64,000 nt of DNA, from contig JAHHHI010000063.1 of assembly GCA_019359435.1 (NCBI GenBank), positions 91,490-155,489 on the forward strand. Direction: 5' to 3'. The position numbers and the translations under genes were made by a program. Every line of letters starts with the position of its first letter. Position 1 is the first letter of the stretch. Shown here in pieces: positions 1-8,921 of this stretch. Source of the stretch: Kaiparowitsia implicata GSE-PSE-MK54-09C (GTDB lineage: Bacteria > Cyanobacteriota > Cyanobacteriia > Elainellales > Elainellaceae). The notes under the pieces were generated by a model. The model made no database searches. It was not told the origin of the DNA and worked only from the letters and a program-made list of their open reading frames with translations.

Positions 1-53
1 CCTCCTCCTCCACCCATATCAGTCGGCCTGAAGGCGCTGCCCCAGCCAAAGTC

Positions 54-608
54 TCAACCTCTTGGAGTCTCAATGTCAAAGACAACGGCGTATTCAGCCA
101 GGGGAGCCAGACGATGCAAGGCTCTCAGATGCGCATCGGCATCGTTGCGACGCCGAAACCGAGCCACCACCCGGCGCTGCATTTCAGGTAAATGCTGAAT
201 AATGCACCAGGGGTGCAACTGCTGACTATACGCCGTAGGCGGACTTACAGCATGGGCCACAGACGAATAGCACTGCCGCCCAGTCAGGCGATGCGCATCC
301 TGCTCAGACAATTCCGCCCGCTGGCTAGATACAACCTTCGCCGCAAGAGCAGCACTATCACAATTCAAAGCCCGCTCAATCTTGCCCAATAGCTCCGACG
401 CCTCCCTATCGGTCGGATGTAAAGCCCAGGCATTGAGGGGAATAGGGAGATAGGTCAGTCGATAGGACTTGCCACTCTTGCGATGCACAATCCAAACAGC
501 CTGCCGAGGTAGCTTTTGCAGGCGATCGCCCTGGTTTGCCAGTGCCGCTCGAATGCGTTTGATATCGGCCATCACTCGGTGTCCTTGGCTCACTTGACTG
601 TCCTCCAA
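54..608 (-). CDS. Hypothetical plasmid protein
   Basis: This 184-residue protein is not a family I can name. The N-terminal third is basic (residues about 15-55) and contains a short beta-rich stretch around IVHRKSGKSYRL. The last 40 residues are arginine-rich and end in a segment with alternating charge (VARFRRRNDADAHLRALHRL) followed by a hydrophobic strand. That resembles the short C-terminal motif seen in other cyanobacterial plasmid hypotheticals. An internal Met at residue 13 is an alternative start. The gene lies on the same strand as the HTH and NACHT genes but 84 bp from the nearest one. No function is claimed. Confidence 0.55.
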   Translation of the reverse strand: MEDSQVSQGHRVMADIKRIRAALANQGDRLQKLPRQAVWIVHRKSGKSYRLTYLPIPLNAWALHPTDREASELLGKIERALNCDSAALAAKVVSSQRAELSEQDAHRLTGRQCYSSVAHAVSPPTAYSQQLHPWCIIQHLPEMQRRVVARFRRRNDADAHLRALHRLAPLAEYAVVFDIETPRG

Positions 609-692
609 GAGGCTTCATTTCAATGCAGTTGATGCCACCCTAGCCAGAGAAGATTTGCCAAAACAGAGCACGGTGATATTGACAATTTTGGG

Positions 693-1004
693 TTAAGTGT
701 GATCGTCTTCCTGCTCAACGGAGCAGAGTGCCTGCTGTAGGTCTGCCGGAATCTGGTCAAAGTTGTCGAGCAAAAAATCCATCAGGGCCAGATGGCGCAG
801 GTCAATGGGGGTGGGGCGACGATAGCTGCGACCTTTGCGAAACCAGCCCCGCACAGTCGAGACCGACCGGGAGCAGATTGCGGCCATGTCTTCTTGGCTG
901 ACCTGCCACTTGGCGTAAAACCGCTGGGGCGTCATGCCCAACTGGCAATAGCTGTACCGCTCGATTAGGTGCTGTTCGCGGAGAGAAAGCGGACGGGGAT
1001 TCAT
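693..1004 (-). CDS. Helix-turn-helix domain protein
   Basis: This 103-residue protein has a helix-turn-helix pattern at about residues 24-58. Short helices (PQRFYAKWQ, SQEDMAAIC) are followed by a recognition-like helix (SVSTVRGWFRKG) and a basic tail. The SxxTVxxWFxxG pattern is typical of small cyanobacterial DNA-binding proteins that sense when to bind through a MerR/Xre-like HTH. Its start overlaps the stop of the gene at 1001-1363 by 4 bp, so the two are probably co-translated. It is likely a plasmid-borne transcription regulator, with unknown target. Confidence 0.6.
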   Translation of the reverse strand: MNPRPLSLREQHLIERYSYCQLGMTPQRFYAKWQVSQEDMAAICSRSVSTVRGWFRKGRSYRRPTPIDLRHLALMDFLLDNFDQIPADLQQALCSVEQEDDHT

Positions 1005-1363
1005 CGGGTAGCCTCTTGATCGAATGGTTCGAGTTCGTCTTCCCAGGCGATATCGGCCTTGACCCAGGCGGCACTGGGGGAACTGCAGTCAAGCCAGATC
1101 AGGTAGCACCATCGCCAGCGGCGGCTATGGGGTGCATAGCTGTAGAACCGGCCTATGACCAAGCCCCAATCGGTCGCGTTGCCGTGGGAAACCCAGCAAA
1201 GGCGATCGCCGTAATGGAAGTGGGGCGTTTCGACATTGGGGAAGGCGACAGGCAGGTCAGTTGCGGATGGGAGGTGCAAATGGCCAGGGTTAAAGGCATA
1301 CCAAGAGGCTTGGTGGATTACCTGAAGCTGGCGCGATCGCCGATGTGGAAAGGGTTGAGCCAT
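1001..1363 (-). CDS. Hypothetical protein, upstream partner of HTH gene
   Basis: The open frame extends upstream to 1414, but the Met at 1363 (MAQPFPHRR) looks a better start because the upstream codons have no protein-like composition. The product is about 120 residues and rich in Trp, Tyr and His, with a beta-rich central part (HYGDRLCWVS, DWGLVIGRFYSY, WRWCYLIWLD). This suggests a small SH3-like or WYL-like beta-barrel, but I cannot assign a family. The 4-bp overlap with the downstream HTH gene implies one operon. The function is unknown. Confidence 0.5.
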   Translation of the reverse strand: MAQPFPHRRSRQLQVIHQASWYAFNPGHLHLPSATDLPVAFPNVETPHFHYGDRLCWVSHGNATDWGLVIGRFYSYAPHSRRWRWCYLIWLDCSSPSAAWVKADIAWEDELEPFDQEATR

Positions 1364-1458
1364 AGGGATGGCACCTCCTGGGTGCTGGCGAAGGTCAGCC
1401 TGGCCGCTAAACAAGGCTGAGGCGACTGAACTAGCGAATATGCTTATCTATATTAGTT

Positions 1459-1485
1459 TAATCTACTCTAATCTAGAGTAGATTA
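1459..1485. promoter_or_regulatory. Perfect 12-bp inverted repeat, likely operator
   Basis: Arms TAATCTACTCTA (1459-1470) and TAGAGTAGATTA (1474-1485) are perfect complements separated by three bases. The site lies 54 bp upstream of the small ribbon-helix-helix gene at 1539 and upstream of the divergent minus-strand gene ending the HTH operon. This placement fits an operator for the RHH protein, which would then control its own expression and possibly the divergent pair. There is no T-run, so a terminator is unlikely. Confidence 0.5.
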
Positions 1486-1538
1486 CCCTTATTTGCAACG
1501 CTTCACCTAGGCTTGCTCTAGAGCTAGATAGAGCGGTT

Positions 1539-1700
1539 ATGACTACCCAGAAGCGCCAGACCAGCATTTACCTGCCAGACCCGATGAGGGATGCCATTCA
1601 GGCGATCGCCGATAGAGAGCAGCGATCGTTTACGTTTGTAGTTGAAATGCTGTTGAGGGAGGCTTTAGAGGCGAGGGATGCCACTGGGAAGAGGAGCTAA
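1539..1700 (+). CDS. Small ribbon-helix-helix (CopG/Arc-like) protein
   Basis: This is a 53-residue open frame. It starts with a beta-strand-like segment KRQTSIYLPD, followed by a helix (PMRDAIQAIADREQ) and a second helix (FTFVVEMLLREAL). That is the order of a ribbon-helix-helix DNA-binding domain, and the length suits a stand-alone CopG/Arc-like repressor. A perfect palindrome lies just upstream (1459-1485) and may be its binding site. No toxin gene follows, so a plasmid copy-control or relaxosome regulator is as likely as an antitoxin. The assignment rests on the short sequence only. Confidence 0.55.
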   Translation: MTTQKRQTSIYLPDPMRDAIQAIADREQRSFTFVVEMLLREALEARDATGKRS

Positions 1701-1765
1701 GTGAACCTACTTAGCCAGGACGTTTAGCGATTATCAAACTTGCAGCAGGAGGGTCTCTGGCAAGC

Positions 1766-2092
1766 TCAGGACTCACCCTTGTCTGATCGCTCCCATTCCA
1801 GGGTGATTTCTAAGTTGGCTTTGCCGGAGCCTTTGACGATCACGGCGGTCAGTTGCCCAGACTCGATTGCCAGCTCCATGCCAAATTTCACGGTCGCTTT
1901 TTTGGGTCTGGCTTTTTGAATGGGAGTGGCAATCATTTGCACGACTCCCTCAATCGCATCGGCGACAGGCTGAAATTGCTTAGGATCAAAGCTGACGTCT
2001 TCTCGCCCGGTTTGGGTGACCTCAAATTTGACCGTTGCGCCGTTGGGTAGTTGTACGGGCACGGTGTCGTTGTGAGAGTCTGTGAAGCTCAT
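1766..2092 (-). CDS. Trypsin-co-occurring (Trypco1/CU044_2847-like) protein
   Basis: This 108-residue protein matches what I know of the Trypco1 family. It has an N-terminal VPVQLPNGATVKFEV strand pair, a middle helix (VADAIEGVVQMI), and a C-terminal half of the type KATVKFGMELAIESGQLTAVIVKG that ends in a strand. Such proteins are encoded beside trypsin-containing NACHT/STAND conflict proteins in multicellular bacteria. The neighbour upstream is exactly such a protein and overlaps by 4 bp. The likely role is an adaptor or regulator of the trypsin-NACHT effector, inferred from family context. Confidence 0.75.
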   Translation of the reverse strand: MSFTDSHNDTVPVQLPNGATVKFEVTQTGREDVSFDPKQFQPVADAIEGVVQMIATPIQKARPKKATVKFGMELAIESGQLTAVIVKGSGKANLEITLEWERSDKGES

Positions 2093-5000
2093 CCAGGGGT
2101 CTCCTTAGGGTTGTGGTCGGATAATTGGCCTGCTCTTGGGGCGTTGCGTCTCAATTCAAGCGCAATTTCGCGGATGCCTTCGGCAATCTCCAGAAAGGCT
2201 TCGTCTGGATTTTGCCAGGTGGTGACAGGCTGGTGGTTTTTGGGCAGCATATCGAGTTGGCTAAAGGGGGCACCCTGCCAGTCTACGGGGCGCAGCAAGA
2301 TGGGGATGACGCGGGCCTCGCCGGACTGGTGCCGCTCCATGGCGCGCTGGATTTCGAGGTGGTAGCAGGTGTCGTCGGCGAGGGAGTTAGCGCTGATCAG
2401 TAGCAGAATGATGTCGGCGGTGTTGAGCTGCTGATGGATGGTTTGGGTGCGATCGTCGCCGGGAAGAATTTGGTGACTGCTCCAACTGGTGATGACGCCC
2501 TGACGTTCGAGCAGGGTGAGGTGGTTGGCTAATTGGATTTGTAAGACTTCGTCAGCGGCAGCGTAGGAAACGTAGAGGGAGATAGTGTTGCCTTGGGGGA
2601 TGATATTCTTAAGGATTTCGTAGTTGTAAAACTGGCAGTGGTTTTGAATGGCAATGAGAGCACGAAATGCATCTTGTCCAGGGGAGAACGGTGAACCAGA
2701 AGAGGTTGGTATTAGAGTAAGAAGTTCTGGCAAGGCGTAGGCTGCCAGATCACCTTTTATATTTTGCAATGCTGGCCCAGCCTTTACATGGCCATATTGA
2801 AGAGCTACCAGTAACCAATCGATAGCTGCTTTATTATTCATTTGCCCTAGAGCTTCTGCCGCCTCTCTTCTAACATCAGGGCTTTTATCAAAATCAAGAG
2901 CTTCGGATAGCTTGATTTCAATCTCATCGCCTATTTGGTCTGATGATTCTATTGCTCTCAAAAGGAGATCGTGATTATCATCTTGAAAGGCTTTAAGCAG
3001 TTCAGAAACAACTTTTTCTCTATTCAGATTCCTTAGCGACCATAGTGCGATAATTTTCATTCCATAATTCATGTTATTGCTTTCGTCTTTAAGGCAATTA
3101 ATCAACAGACAAATAGCTTCATCGTCGTCTAATTCCTCTAATCCATTTATCCTGCGAAGATAAAGATCTTCATCATGAATGTCTTTTGTTAAATCATCGG
3201 GTTCTGCTTCGCCATCTTTTTTAGCTAATGCCTGTTCTATTTTTAGACGTACGTCATCATCTTTTTCATCATCAAGAGCATTAGTTAGTGTGATAATGGC
3301 TGCTTTGCCACCCAGCTCTCCCAGTGCTTTTACTGCAACCAGGCGAACATCAGCGTTTTTGTCCTTAAGAGCATTGATTAATTCGGGGATAGCATCTTTA
3401 TTGCCAATTTCGGCTAATGCTAATGATGCGATAAAACGAACATAGGAACTTTCATCATTAAGAGCTTCTTTTAGAACAGGAGTTGCTGCGTCATTACTTA
3501 AGCTAACCAATAAAGAAAATATCTCTTCTATTTTGTTAGAAAGTCCATGGGATAACTCTTCCTTGAGAATTTTGAACAACTCAGGAATAATTTCTTCATT
3601 CCCCAACGCTTCTAATACATGTGCAGCGCTTCTGCAAACATTGAGGTTCTCGTCTTGAAGGAACTTGAGCAACTCTGGGATAGCCGTCTCGCTTTTCAGT
3701 TCCTCCAGCGCTCTTTCTGCGCGAGAAAGGACATGATTATCTTGATCCTTAAAAGCTTTCAATAATCCAGAAATAGCTTCTTCACCACCCAAATTCCCTA
3801 ACACTTCCACGGCTCTACTGCGAACATCGGAATCTTCATGCTCATCCAGAATTTTAATCAATCCAGGGATAGCTTCTTCACTGCCCAGTTCTTGTAGCGC
3901 TCTTTCCGCTTCCCAGTGAAGTTCCTCATCTTCAAGACCTTTAAGTAATTCAGGAATAGCTGCTTCAGATCCCAATCTCCCTAGCGCTAATGAAGCACTA
4001 AAGCGAACAGAAGGATCACCATCTTCTCTAAGAGCTGTAATTAGATCAGGAATAGCTACCTCATCGCCTAACTTGTCTAATGCTTGCACCACCATCTTGC
4101 GAACATTAGCATCTTTATCTTTAAGATCTCTAAGCAAATCTTCAGTAAGTACATTGCCGCCTAGATCTACCACTACAGCTGCTATACTAAAAGGCTCATG
4201 AGGACGAACTTCTTCCACTGCTTGTTTAAGTGCAGATATAGCTACCTGACTACCGAGTTTTGCTAACGCTTCTGCTGCGCTCCTAGATATATGAGAATCC
4301 TGACTCTTGATTGCTTCACACAATTTAGGAACTACTCCATCAGTTTGTGCTGCTTCTAGTGATTTTACCTTTAACCAATTAGGTAGCTTTAAGTCGCTTA
4401 CCAACTCAACTGCTTGCTTCTGAAATCTGAGATTTACCTTTCCTACCAATTTTGCCCCTAGCATCAAATCTACTTCGATTGCCAGCCTTACCACTCGCAA
4501 TGCTTGGCCTTCGTCACTCACCAGTGCCAGCAGCAGAGCAATGGGCTCTGTCCACTTCAAGTAGTTAAGATAGTCTTGCTTTAGTTGGTCATCGGTCAGG
4601 TTGGGTAATAACTTGAGGATGTATTCTGCGGCGTAATATTCCTGAATTAGTTGGTGGCGAAACTCAATGTGTTCTTCAAAGTTGGGCTGAATAACAGGTT
4701 GGATTAGGTGATATTTCAGCAGGTCTGTGAGCCAGCGCTCGGCACACTCTCTGGGATTTGCCCTGCCCGCTTGTTGTAAATATGCCGTTAAACAGTCTTC
4801 TGCTTCCTCCCTGGGGACAGATAGCTCACGATCGATTAAAGTTTTTCCCTGCATCATGACAAATGCCAGATGACGTAGCAGGCTAGGCCACTGGTCCCTT
4901 GAATCAACAGGAGCATCTTCCTGAATAGCTTGATGCTCGTCAGCTCCATGATCATAAAGCTGAGTAAATTCGCGAAAGGCAAGCCCGAGGTTCTCAGGTA

Positions 5001-6486
5001 GTTTTGGGGTTCTTTTCTCCTTTGCTGCCTGAATGCACTCTTCAGCAAACACGCGACACAGCATCCACAACAACAGCGGCGTTTCGGCAAACTTGCGGAG
5101 TCTGTCACCCTGAATCTGCTGAAATAGGCGATCGCCTTCATCTCCCAAGTAGCCCCGCACAAACTCCCGCATTTGCGGCTCTGTCAGGGGCAGCATCTTT
5201 AGAGTTTTGGCAATGCCCAGGGTGCCGCCCGCGCTCAGATCCCGCGTAGAGACAATCATCGGGGTGGTGGAGTGATATCTATCCCGAAAATTGGCAATTT
5301 CTGTCCTGAATCGTTCTGGCAACTCGTTCAGGCCATCCAGCAGTAATAGTAATCTCCCTTGGCTCAGTAGTTTCTCAATGTGGGCGGTCTCCACTGCTAC
5401 CTGATGACCAACCAGGAAATCTCGAATCAGTCCCTCGATTGTTCCAATACATCGGCGCAATTTCACGAGCACTGGTATTCGAGCGGTTGGATCGTGTAAC
5501 GCCTTCTCTGCCTCTTCCCAGAGCAATCGTTTCAGCGAAGTAGACTTTCCCGATCCCGGCTTGCCGATCAGCACCACATGCTCGGACGCATAGTTTCGCA
5601 ACCCTGCTAACACATCCCATTGCTCAACCTGCTCTTGTTGTTCCGGGGTTCCATCGAGCTGATTTCCCTGCCCCTCCTTGTCAGGCTTCACCGTTTTCAC
5701 CCGCAACTTCAACCGCGATGAAAACCGCCTTTGGGAAACGGTTGTGGTGTCCTGCACTGGCATTCGCCGCCGATCTTCCACCGTTGTGGGGGTGTAAAGC
5801 TCCTGCCACTCCTGATAATCTTCGTTGGTAAGGATAGCTTGTAAATAGTGCTGGAAGTCAATCCCAGGTTGCGTAATCAGGCTTACCCAGCGGAGATCGC
5901 CCCCATGAAACTCTTGCTGGAGCGATCGCAATTCAGGAAACTGCGCCAAAACCACCCGAGTAGGAATAGCACCACCGCCCATATCAGAAGAGCGATCGCG
6001 GGTAAACTTCACCATGCCGCAGACCTTTCCCGTGCGCTGGTTCAGCAGCGGCGATCCACTCATCCCCGGTCGCACCTGCCCCAAATTAAACAAAATCGCC
6101 GCAATGGCGCTCCCGGTAATGCCATCACAGTTAAACGTGCGCGGTTCTCCCTGGCGATCGCCCTCATCAGGATAGCCAAATAGGTAAAGCGGATCGCGGG
6201 GTTGCACTTCTTCATCCAGCCACACGCAAGGCGGATTTACATCAGCCGCCAGCGTGACCCGCAGCAATGCCAAATCATAGGGATCCGGGATAAACCGCTC
6301 CACCATCGCATCCAGGGTTTTGTTCTGCCACCCAACCTGAACTTGTCTGGGCGATCGCTTTACAACATGGTCACAGGTCAAAATCAATCCGGTCGCTACA
6401 AAAAAGCCTGTCCCCCAGCCATCTTGACCAGGAACTGTAATCTTGACCGTACATTCTTGCAGGAGTTCATCCAGTCGCTGGGGCAT
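2089..6486 (-). CDS. Trypsin-NACHT-HEAT-TIR conflict/immunity protein
   Basis: This is a 1465-residue multidomain protein. Residues 1-200 form a trypsin-like protease with a visible triad: H40 (TCDHVV), D71 (DPYDLALL) and S143 (GMSGSP). A NACHT-type STAND NTPase follows, with Walker A GKPGSGKS near residue 310 and Walker B LLLLLDGLNELP near 382. Residues about 730-1300 are HEAT repeats of the form AIPELLKxLxDE...VRxxAxxALxxLG. The last 150 residues form a TIR-like domain (ISLYVSYAAADE, VIPILLRPVDWQGAPF). The design is that of NLR-like anti-phage sensors: the repeats would sense, NACHT would oligomerise, and the protease and/or TIR would act. It is coupled to a Trypco1 gene downstream. The HEAT-encoding stretch is visibly more AT-rich than the trypsin part. 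Confidence 0.85.
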   Translation of the reverse strand: MPQRLDELLQECTVKITVPGQDGWGTGFFVATGLILTCDHVVKRSPRQVQVGWQNKTLDAMVERFIPDPYDLALLRVTLAADVNPPCVWLDEEVQPRDPLYLFGYPDEGDRQGEPRTFNCDGITGSAIAAILFNLGQVRPGMSGSPLLNQRTGKVCGMVKFTRDRSSDMGGGAIPTRVVLAQFPELRSLQQEFHGGDLRWVSLITQPGIDFQHYLQAILTNEDYQEWQELYTPTTVEDRRRMPVQDTTTVSQRRFSSRLKLRVKTVKPDKEGQGNQLDGTPEQQEQVEQWDVLAGLRNYASEHVVLIGKPGSGKSTSLKRLLWEEAEKALHDPTARIPVLVKLRRCIGTIEGLIRDFLVGHQVAVETAHIEKLLSQGRLLLLLDGLNELPERFRTEIANFRDRYHSTTPMIVSTRDLSAGGTLGIAKTLKMLPLTEPQMREFVRGYLGDEGDRLFQQIQGDRLRKFAETPLLLWMLCRVFAEECIQAAKEKRTPKLPENLGLAFREFTQLYDHGADEHQAIQEDAPVDSRDQWPSLLRHLAFVMMQGKTLIDRELSVPREEAEDCLTAYLQQAGRANPRECAERWLTDLLKYHLIQPVIQPNFEEHIEFRHQLIQEYYAAEYILKLLPNLTDDQLKQDYLNYLKWTEPIALLLALVSDEGQALRVVRLAIEVDLMLGAKLVGKVNLRFQKQAVELVSDLKLPNWLKVKSLEAAQTDGVVPKLCEAIKSQDSHISRSAAEALAKLGSQVAISALKQAVEEVRPHEPFSIAAVVVDLGGNVLTEDLLRDLKDKDANVRKMVVQALDKLGDEVAIPDLITALREDGDPSVRFSASLALGRLGSEAAIPELLKGLEDEELHWEAERALQELGSEEAIPGLIKILDEHEDSDVRSRAVEVLGNLGGEEAISGLLKAFKDQDNHVLSRAERALEELKSETAIPELLKFLQDENLNVCRSAAHVLEALGNEEIIPELFKILKEELSHGLSNKIEEIFSLLVSLSNDAATPVLKEALNDESSYVRFIASLALAEIGNKDAIPELINALKDKNADVRLVAVKALGELGGKAAIITLTNALDDEKDDDVRLKIEQALAKKDGEAEPDDLTKDIHDEDLYLRRINGLEELDDDEAICLLINCLKDESNNMNYGMKIIALWSLRNLNREKVVSELLKAFQDDNHDLLLRAIESSDQIGDEIEIKLSEALDFDKSPDVRREAAEALGQMNNKAAIDWLLVALQYGHVKAGPALQNIKGDLAAYALPELLTLIPTSSGSPFSPGQDAFRALIAIQNHCQFYNYEILKNIIPQGNTISLYVSYAAADEVLQIQLANHLTLLERQGVITSWSSHQILPGDDRTQTIHQQLNTADIILLLISANSLADDTCYHLEIQRAMERHQSGEARVIPILLRPVDWQGAPFSQLDMLPKNHQPVTTWQNPDEAFLEIAEGIREIALELRRNAPRAGQLSDHNPKETPG

Positions 6487-6768
6487 ATCAGCGCTCTATG
6501 CTTTTGGGGGCATTGTCCGGCAGCTCCTCGATAGACCTAATCCAGCCTGCACCGAAGCTACCCCTCAGTTATATCCTCTCCTAGAAGCCTCCTTTCCATC
6601 GAACGCCGATTTTCGTCCTGGTCAGCCGGTCTCCGCGAACGGTCATTACCCCGCTGCGTCATCCATCGGCCTAAGAAATGACGCCAACCTCTCAACTGCC
6701 AGACAACCACCTCTGCTATCTCCTCCGGGTTCAGCACATTCCTGATCTCGTAAGGGTACCCGGAAATA

Positions 6769-7158
6769 TTAGACTTCAGCCCCCTTCATGGCCTGCCTAT
6801 GGCTTTTTGCTGAGCTTACTGGTGAAAGGTCTCGCTGTAGCTCCTGCCGAATCAGGGCAAACCGCTGCACATCTGCCTGAGTCAGCCAGGAGTCAATCTC
6901 ATAGAATGTCTGCCCATTTTCTCGCTGAGTCCGCAACGTCAGAATTGTCTCCGGCAGGTGGTAGGCATCGCCCCTGAACTCGATATTCAGATCGCGCCCC
7001 CGCTCCACAATCGTGTAGAACTGCTTGCCCTCAAACACCCGCTGCCCCCGGTGCTGCCCCTGGCAAAACCGCTCCAGGAGCAGCACCGCCGTCCCCGCAA
7101 TCTGCTCCTGGGTCTGGCGGTCAACGGCAACAGGTGTTCTGGGTCGCGGCGGGGTCAC
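6769..7158 (-). CDS. Small protein with shared plasmid C-terminal module
   Basis: This 129-residue protein consists almost entirely of a module that also ends three larger proteins here (35342-36898, 37169-43846, 43849-45402). After a helix (IAGTAVLLLERF) comes RVFEGKQFYTIVERGRDLNI, which fits G-x(2,3)-Y-x-[IL]-x6-L-x-[IV]. Then TILTL and a closing helix DVQRFALIRQEL appear. The family is not one I recognise. It overlaps the ParR-like gene upstream by 4 bp, so it is translated with the partition operon. It may be a nucleic-acid or protein-interaction module; nothing in it looks catalytic. Confidence 0.6.
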   Translation of the reverse strand: MTPPRPRTPVAVDRQTQEQIAGTAVLLLERFCQGQHRGQRVFEGKQFYTIVERGRDLNIEFRGDAYHLPETILTLRTQRENGQTFYEIDSWLTQADVQRFALIRQELQRDLSPVSSAKSHRQAMKGAEV

Positions 7159-7643
7159 GTCAAGTCATTGATGAAAGGGTTGAGCCCCGCCATGATGGCG
7201 GCATCGTCGCCCAAGAACTCCCGCAAGGGCTGATCCACCGGTCCTGGGTCGGGTAGGGTTTTGATGGGTTCTGCTGGGGTGGATGCCGTGGAGCTATTGG
7301 CTGATGGTAGATGTCGTGGGTATGGCTTACCCAGTGAGAGAGCTGTCTTCGATGGCATTATCGAATCGTCGAAGGCTTCCAGTTCTGGGAGAAACCGCTC
7401 CTTGATTTCTAGAATCTGAGTCGTCAACTGCTGAATTGATCGCACAGCCTGCCGCCGAATTTCATCTTTGGGAGCCCGAACCGCTGCCATGGCAAACGGC
7501 CCGTAGCAACCATTGAGCGCTGATCGCATCCGGGCATGGAGGTCATGGCGAGACTTTCCCCGGCAGTAACCAATCACCGCCACATCCAGCTCATCTCGGC
7601 TGGAGTATTGAATTCGGGCCTTTGTTTCTGACGTTTGGGTCAT
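7155..7643 (-). CDS. parR: Putative ParR-like partition adaptor
   Basis: This 162-residue protein lies 43 bp downstream of the ParM-like gene, where parR sits in type II (ParMRC) loci. It has no clear catalytic motif. The N-terminal 40 residues are basic with strand-helix character (KARIQYSSRDELDVAVIGY), a long helical segment follows (APKDEIRRQAVRSIQQLTTQ), and the tail is acidic and Pro-rich, ending in a hydrophobic patch. ParR proteins bind 11-bp centromere repeats through an N-terminal RHH fold and contact ParM with their C terminus; the layout fits. The repeats at 8922-9097 support the call. Sequence recognition alone would not be enough. Confidence 0.5.
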   Translation of the reverse strand: MTQTSETKARIQYSSRDELDVAVIGYCRGKSRHDLHARMRSALNGCYGPFAMAAVRAPKDEIRRQAVRSIQQLTTQILEIKERFLPELEAFDDSIMPSKTALSLGKPYPRHLPSANSSTASTPAEPIKTLPDPGPVDQPLREFLGDDAAIMAGLNPFINDLT

Positions 7644-7686
7644 TCCTCTGATTCCTTATCTCGGTTGTCTTGGGATGGCCGTGCTG

Positions 7687-8820
7687 CTAGCGGGTCTGGG
7701 TTGTCTTGGCGCTGTACATAAAGGTTTTGAACAACCCATAGACATCGGCCCAGCGGACACTGGTGATCAAGTTGGGTTCAGCCGTGCCATCCTGACCTCG
7801 CAGCACGTCGCTCATCTCCTGTCGTAGAGCCTCGGCCCAGGTAATCTGCTGAGCAAGCCCGCGCTGGTCAAAAAATTGCTCCAGCTCTGGCCGAATGAAG
7901 TAGGCGGCACCCCCACCGACAATTACCTCCACCTCAGCCGAGGGCAGCCACTCCACCAGAAACTGGTTCACTCGATCCAAATAAAACTCACGGGCATAGC
8001 TACAGGCCCTAGACAAGTCGAGGGCTTCCTTGCGGCCTGGGACGTGGAAGGTGGGGTACCCCTGCAAAATTGCTTCGAGCAAAGCAGGGTCATCGGGAGC
8101 GACACCCGGCAGCTCGGTGGCACACTGCTTCAGATATTCCACGAACCCCGGTCCCTGGGAGGTGCTGTTGGTTTCCTGGGGCGTGCTGCCTTTCTCGAAG
8201 GTGAGGATGGAGAGATTGCGGTGGCCAAACATCAGGACAACGACGGTAGAATCGCGAATCCCTACCCCAGCCCTAGCCAGCTGTAACCCCTTGGCTAGGT
8301 AAAGCCCGGCCCCCTCTGGCTGCATCTCGATTCGCTCCAGATGTCCAAAGAGAGACCGGCCCCGGAATCTGAAGTCTGAGATCGCCCCTAGAATCTGGGC
8401 CTTCAGTTCCTTGCGATCTTGCCAGTATTCTTCTAGGGGCAGCAGCAGCCCCAGTTGAGCAGTGAACTCACAACCCGAGCTGTCGGAGTCCTGAGTTGCC
8501 AAAGTCTTCTCAGCGATCACACCCAGGGTAGCCAGAATTTTGTAGACGGCGCGATCGCGCTTTGGCAGGGCCAGACCCGAGTCACCTTTTTGGGCGATCG
8601 CTAACGCCCCAATGGCATAGGCACTATTGCCCACCATTACATAGGCACTGTCCTCGGGTTCTTGGCTAGTCAGCCCGCCGAGCATCAGCCGGTCGAGCCG
8701 AGCGGGGTTCAATCGAGCCACCTGGGGGTCGAGGTGCAGCAGGTAGGGCTGGCCCTGCCAGTAGAGGCACTTGGTGGCAGAGCTGCCCATGTCGATGTAG
8801 GTCTGGATGATTTGGGTCAT
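7687..8820 (-). CDS. parM: ParM/StbA-like actin ATPase for plasmid segregation
   Basis: This 377-residue protein has the features of a bacterial actin of the ParM/StbA type. A phosphate-1 loop sits at the N terminus (IDMGSSATKCLYW, residues about 9-21), a phosphate-2-like region falls near RDSTVVVLMFGHRNLSIL (about 190-207), and an adenosine motif appears late (EVEVIVGGGAAYF, about 297-309). The length is normal for the family. It should polymerise with ATP and push plasmid copies apart through a ParR-parC complex. The ParR-like gene follows, and phased 11-bp repeats lie 100-280 bp upstream, so the locus reads parC-parM-parR. Confidence 0.75.
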   Translation of the reverse strand: MTQIIQTYIDMGSSATKCLYWQGQPYLLHLDPQVARLNPARLDRLMLGGLTSQEPEDSAYVMVGNSAYAIGALAIAQKGDSGLALPKRDRAVYKILATLGVIAEKTLATQDSDSSGCEFTAQLGLLLPLEEYWQDRKELKAQILGAISDFRFRGRSLFGHLERIEMQPEGAGLYLAKGLQLARAGVGIRDSTVVVLMFGHRNLSILTFEKGSTPQETNSTSQGPGFVEYLKQCATELPGVAPDDPALLEAILQGYPTFHVPGRKEALDLSRACSYAREFYLDRVNQFLVEWLPSAEVEVIVGGGAAYFIRPELEQFFDQRGLAQQITWAEALRQEMSDVLRGQDGTAEPNLITSVRWADVYGLFKTFMYSAKTTQTR

Positions 8821-8921
8821 AGTTTGAATGCCAATGACAGCGTTTAATCAACAGATTGAGAAGCAAAGAATGTCTTCAATCTGGTTGATTGATATCTGTA
8901 TTCTGAGTTGTCGTTTTTATT

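Noticed and set aside
6487..6768. Plus-strand frames (about 100 codons) between the NACHT gene and the partition operon
   Set aside because: They are Pro/Ser/Arg-rich with no domain pattern, and part lies opposite real genes; the gap appears non-coding.
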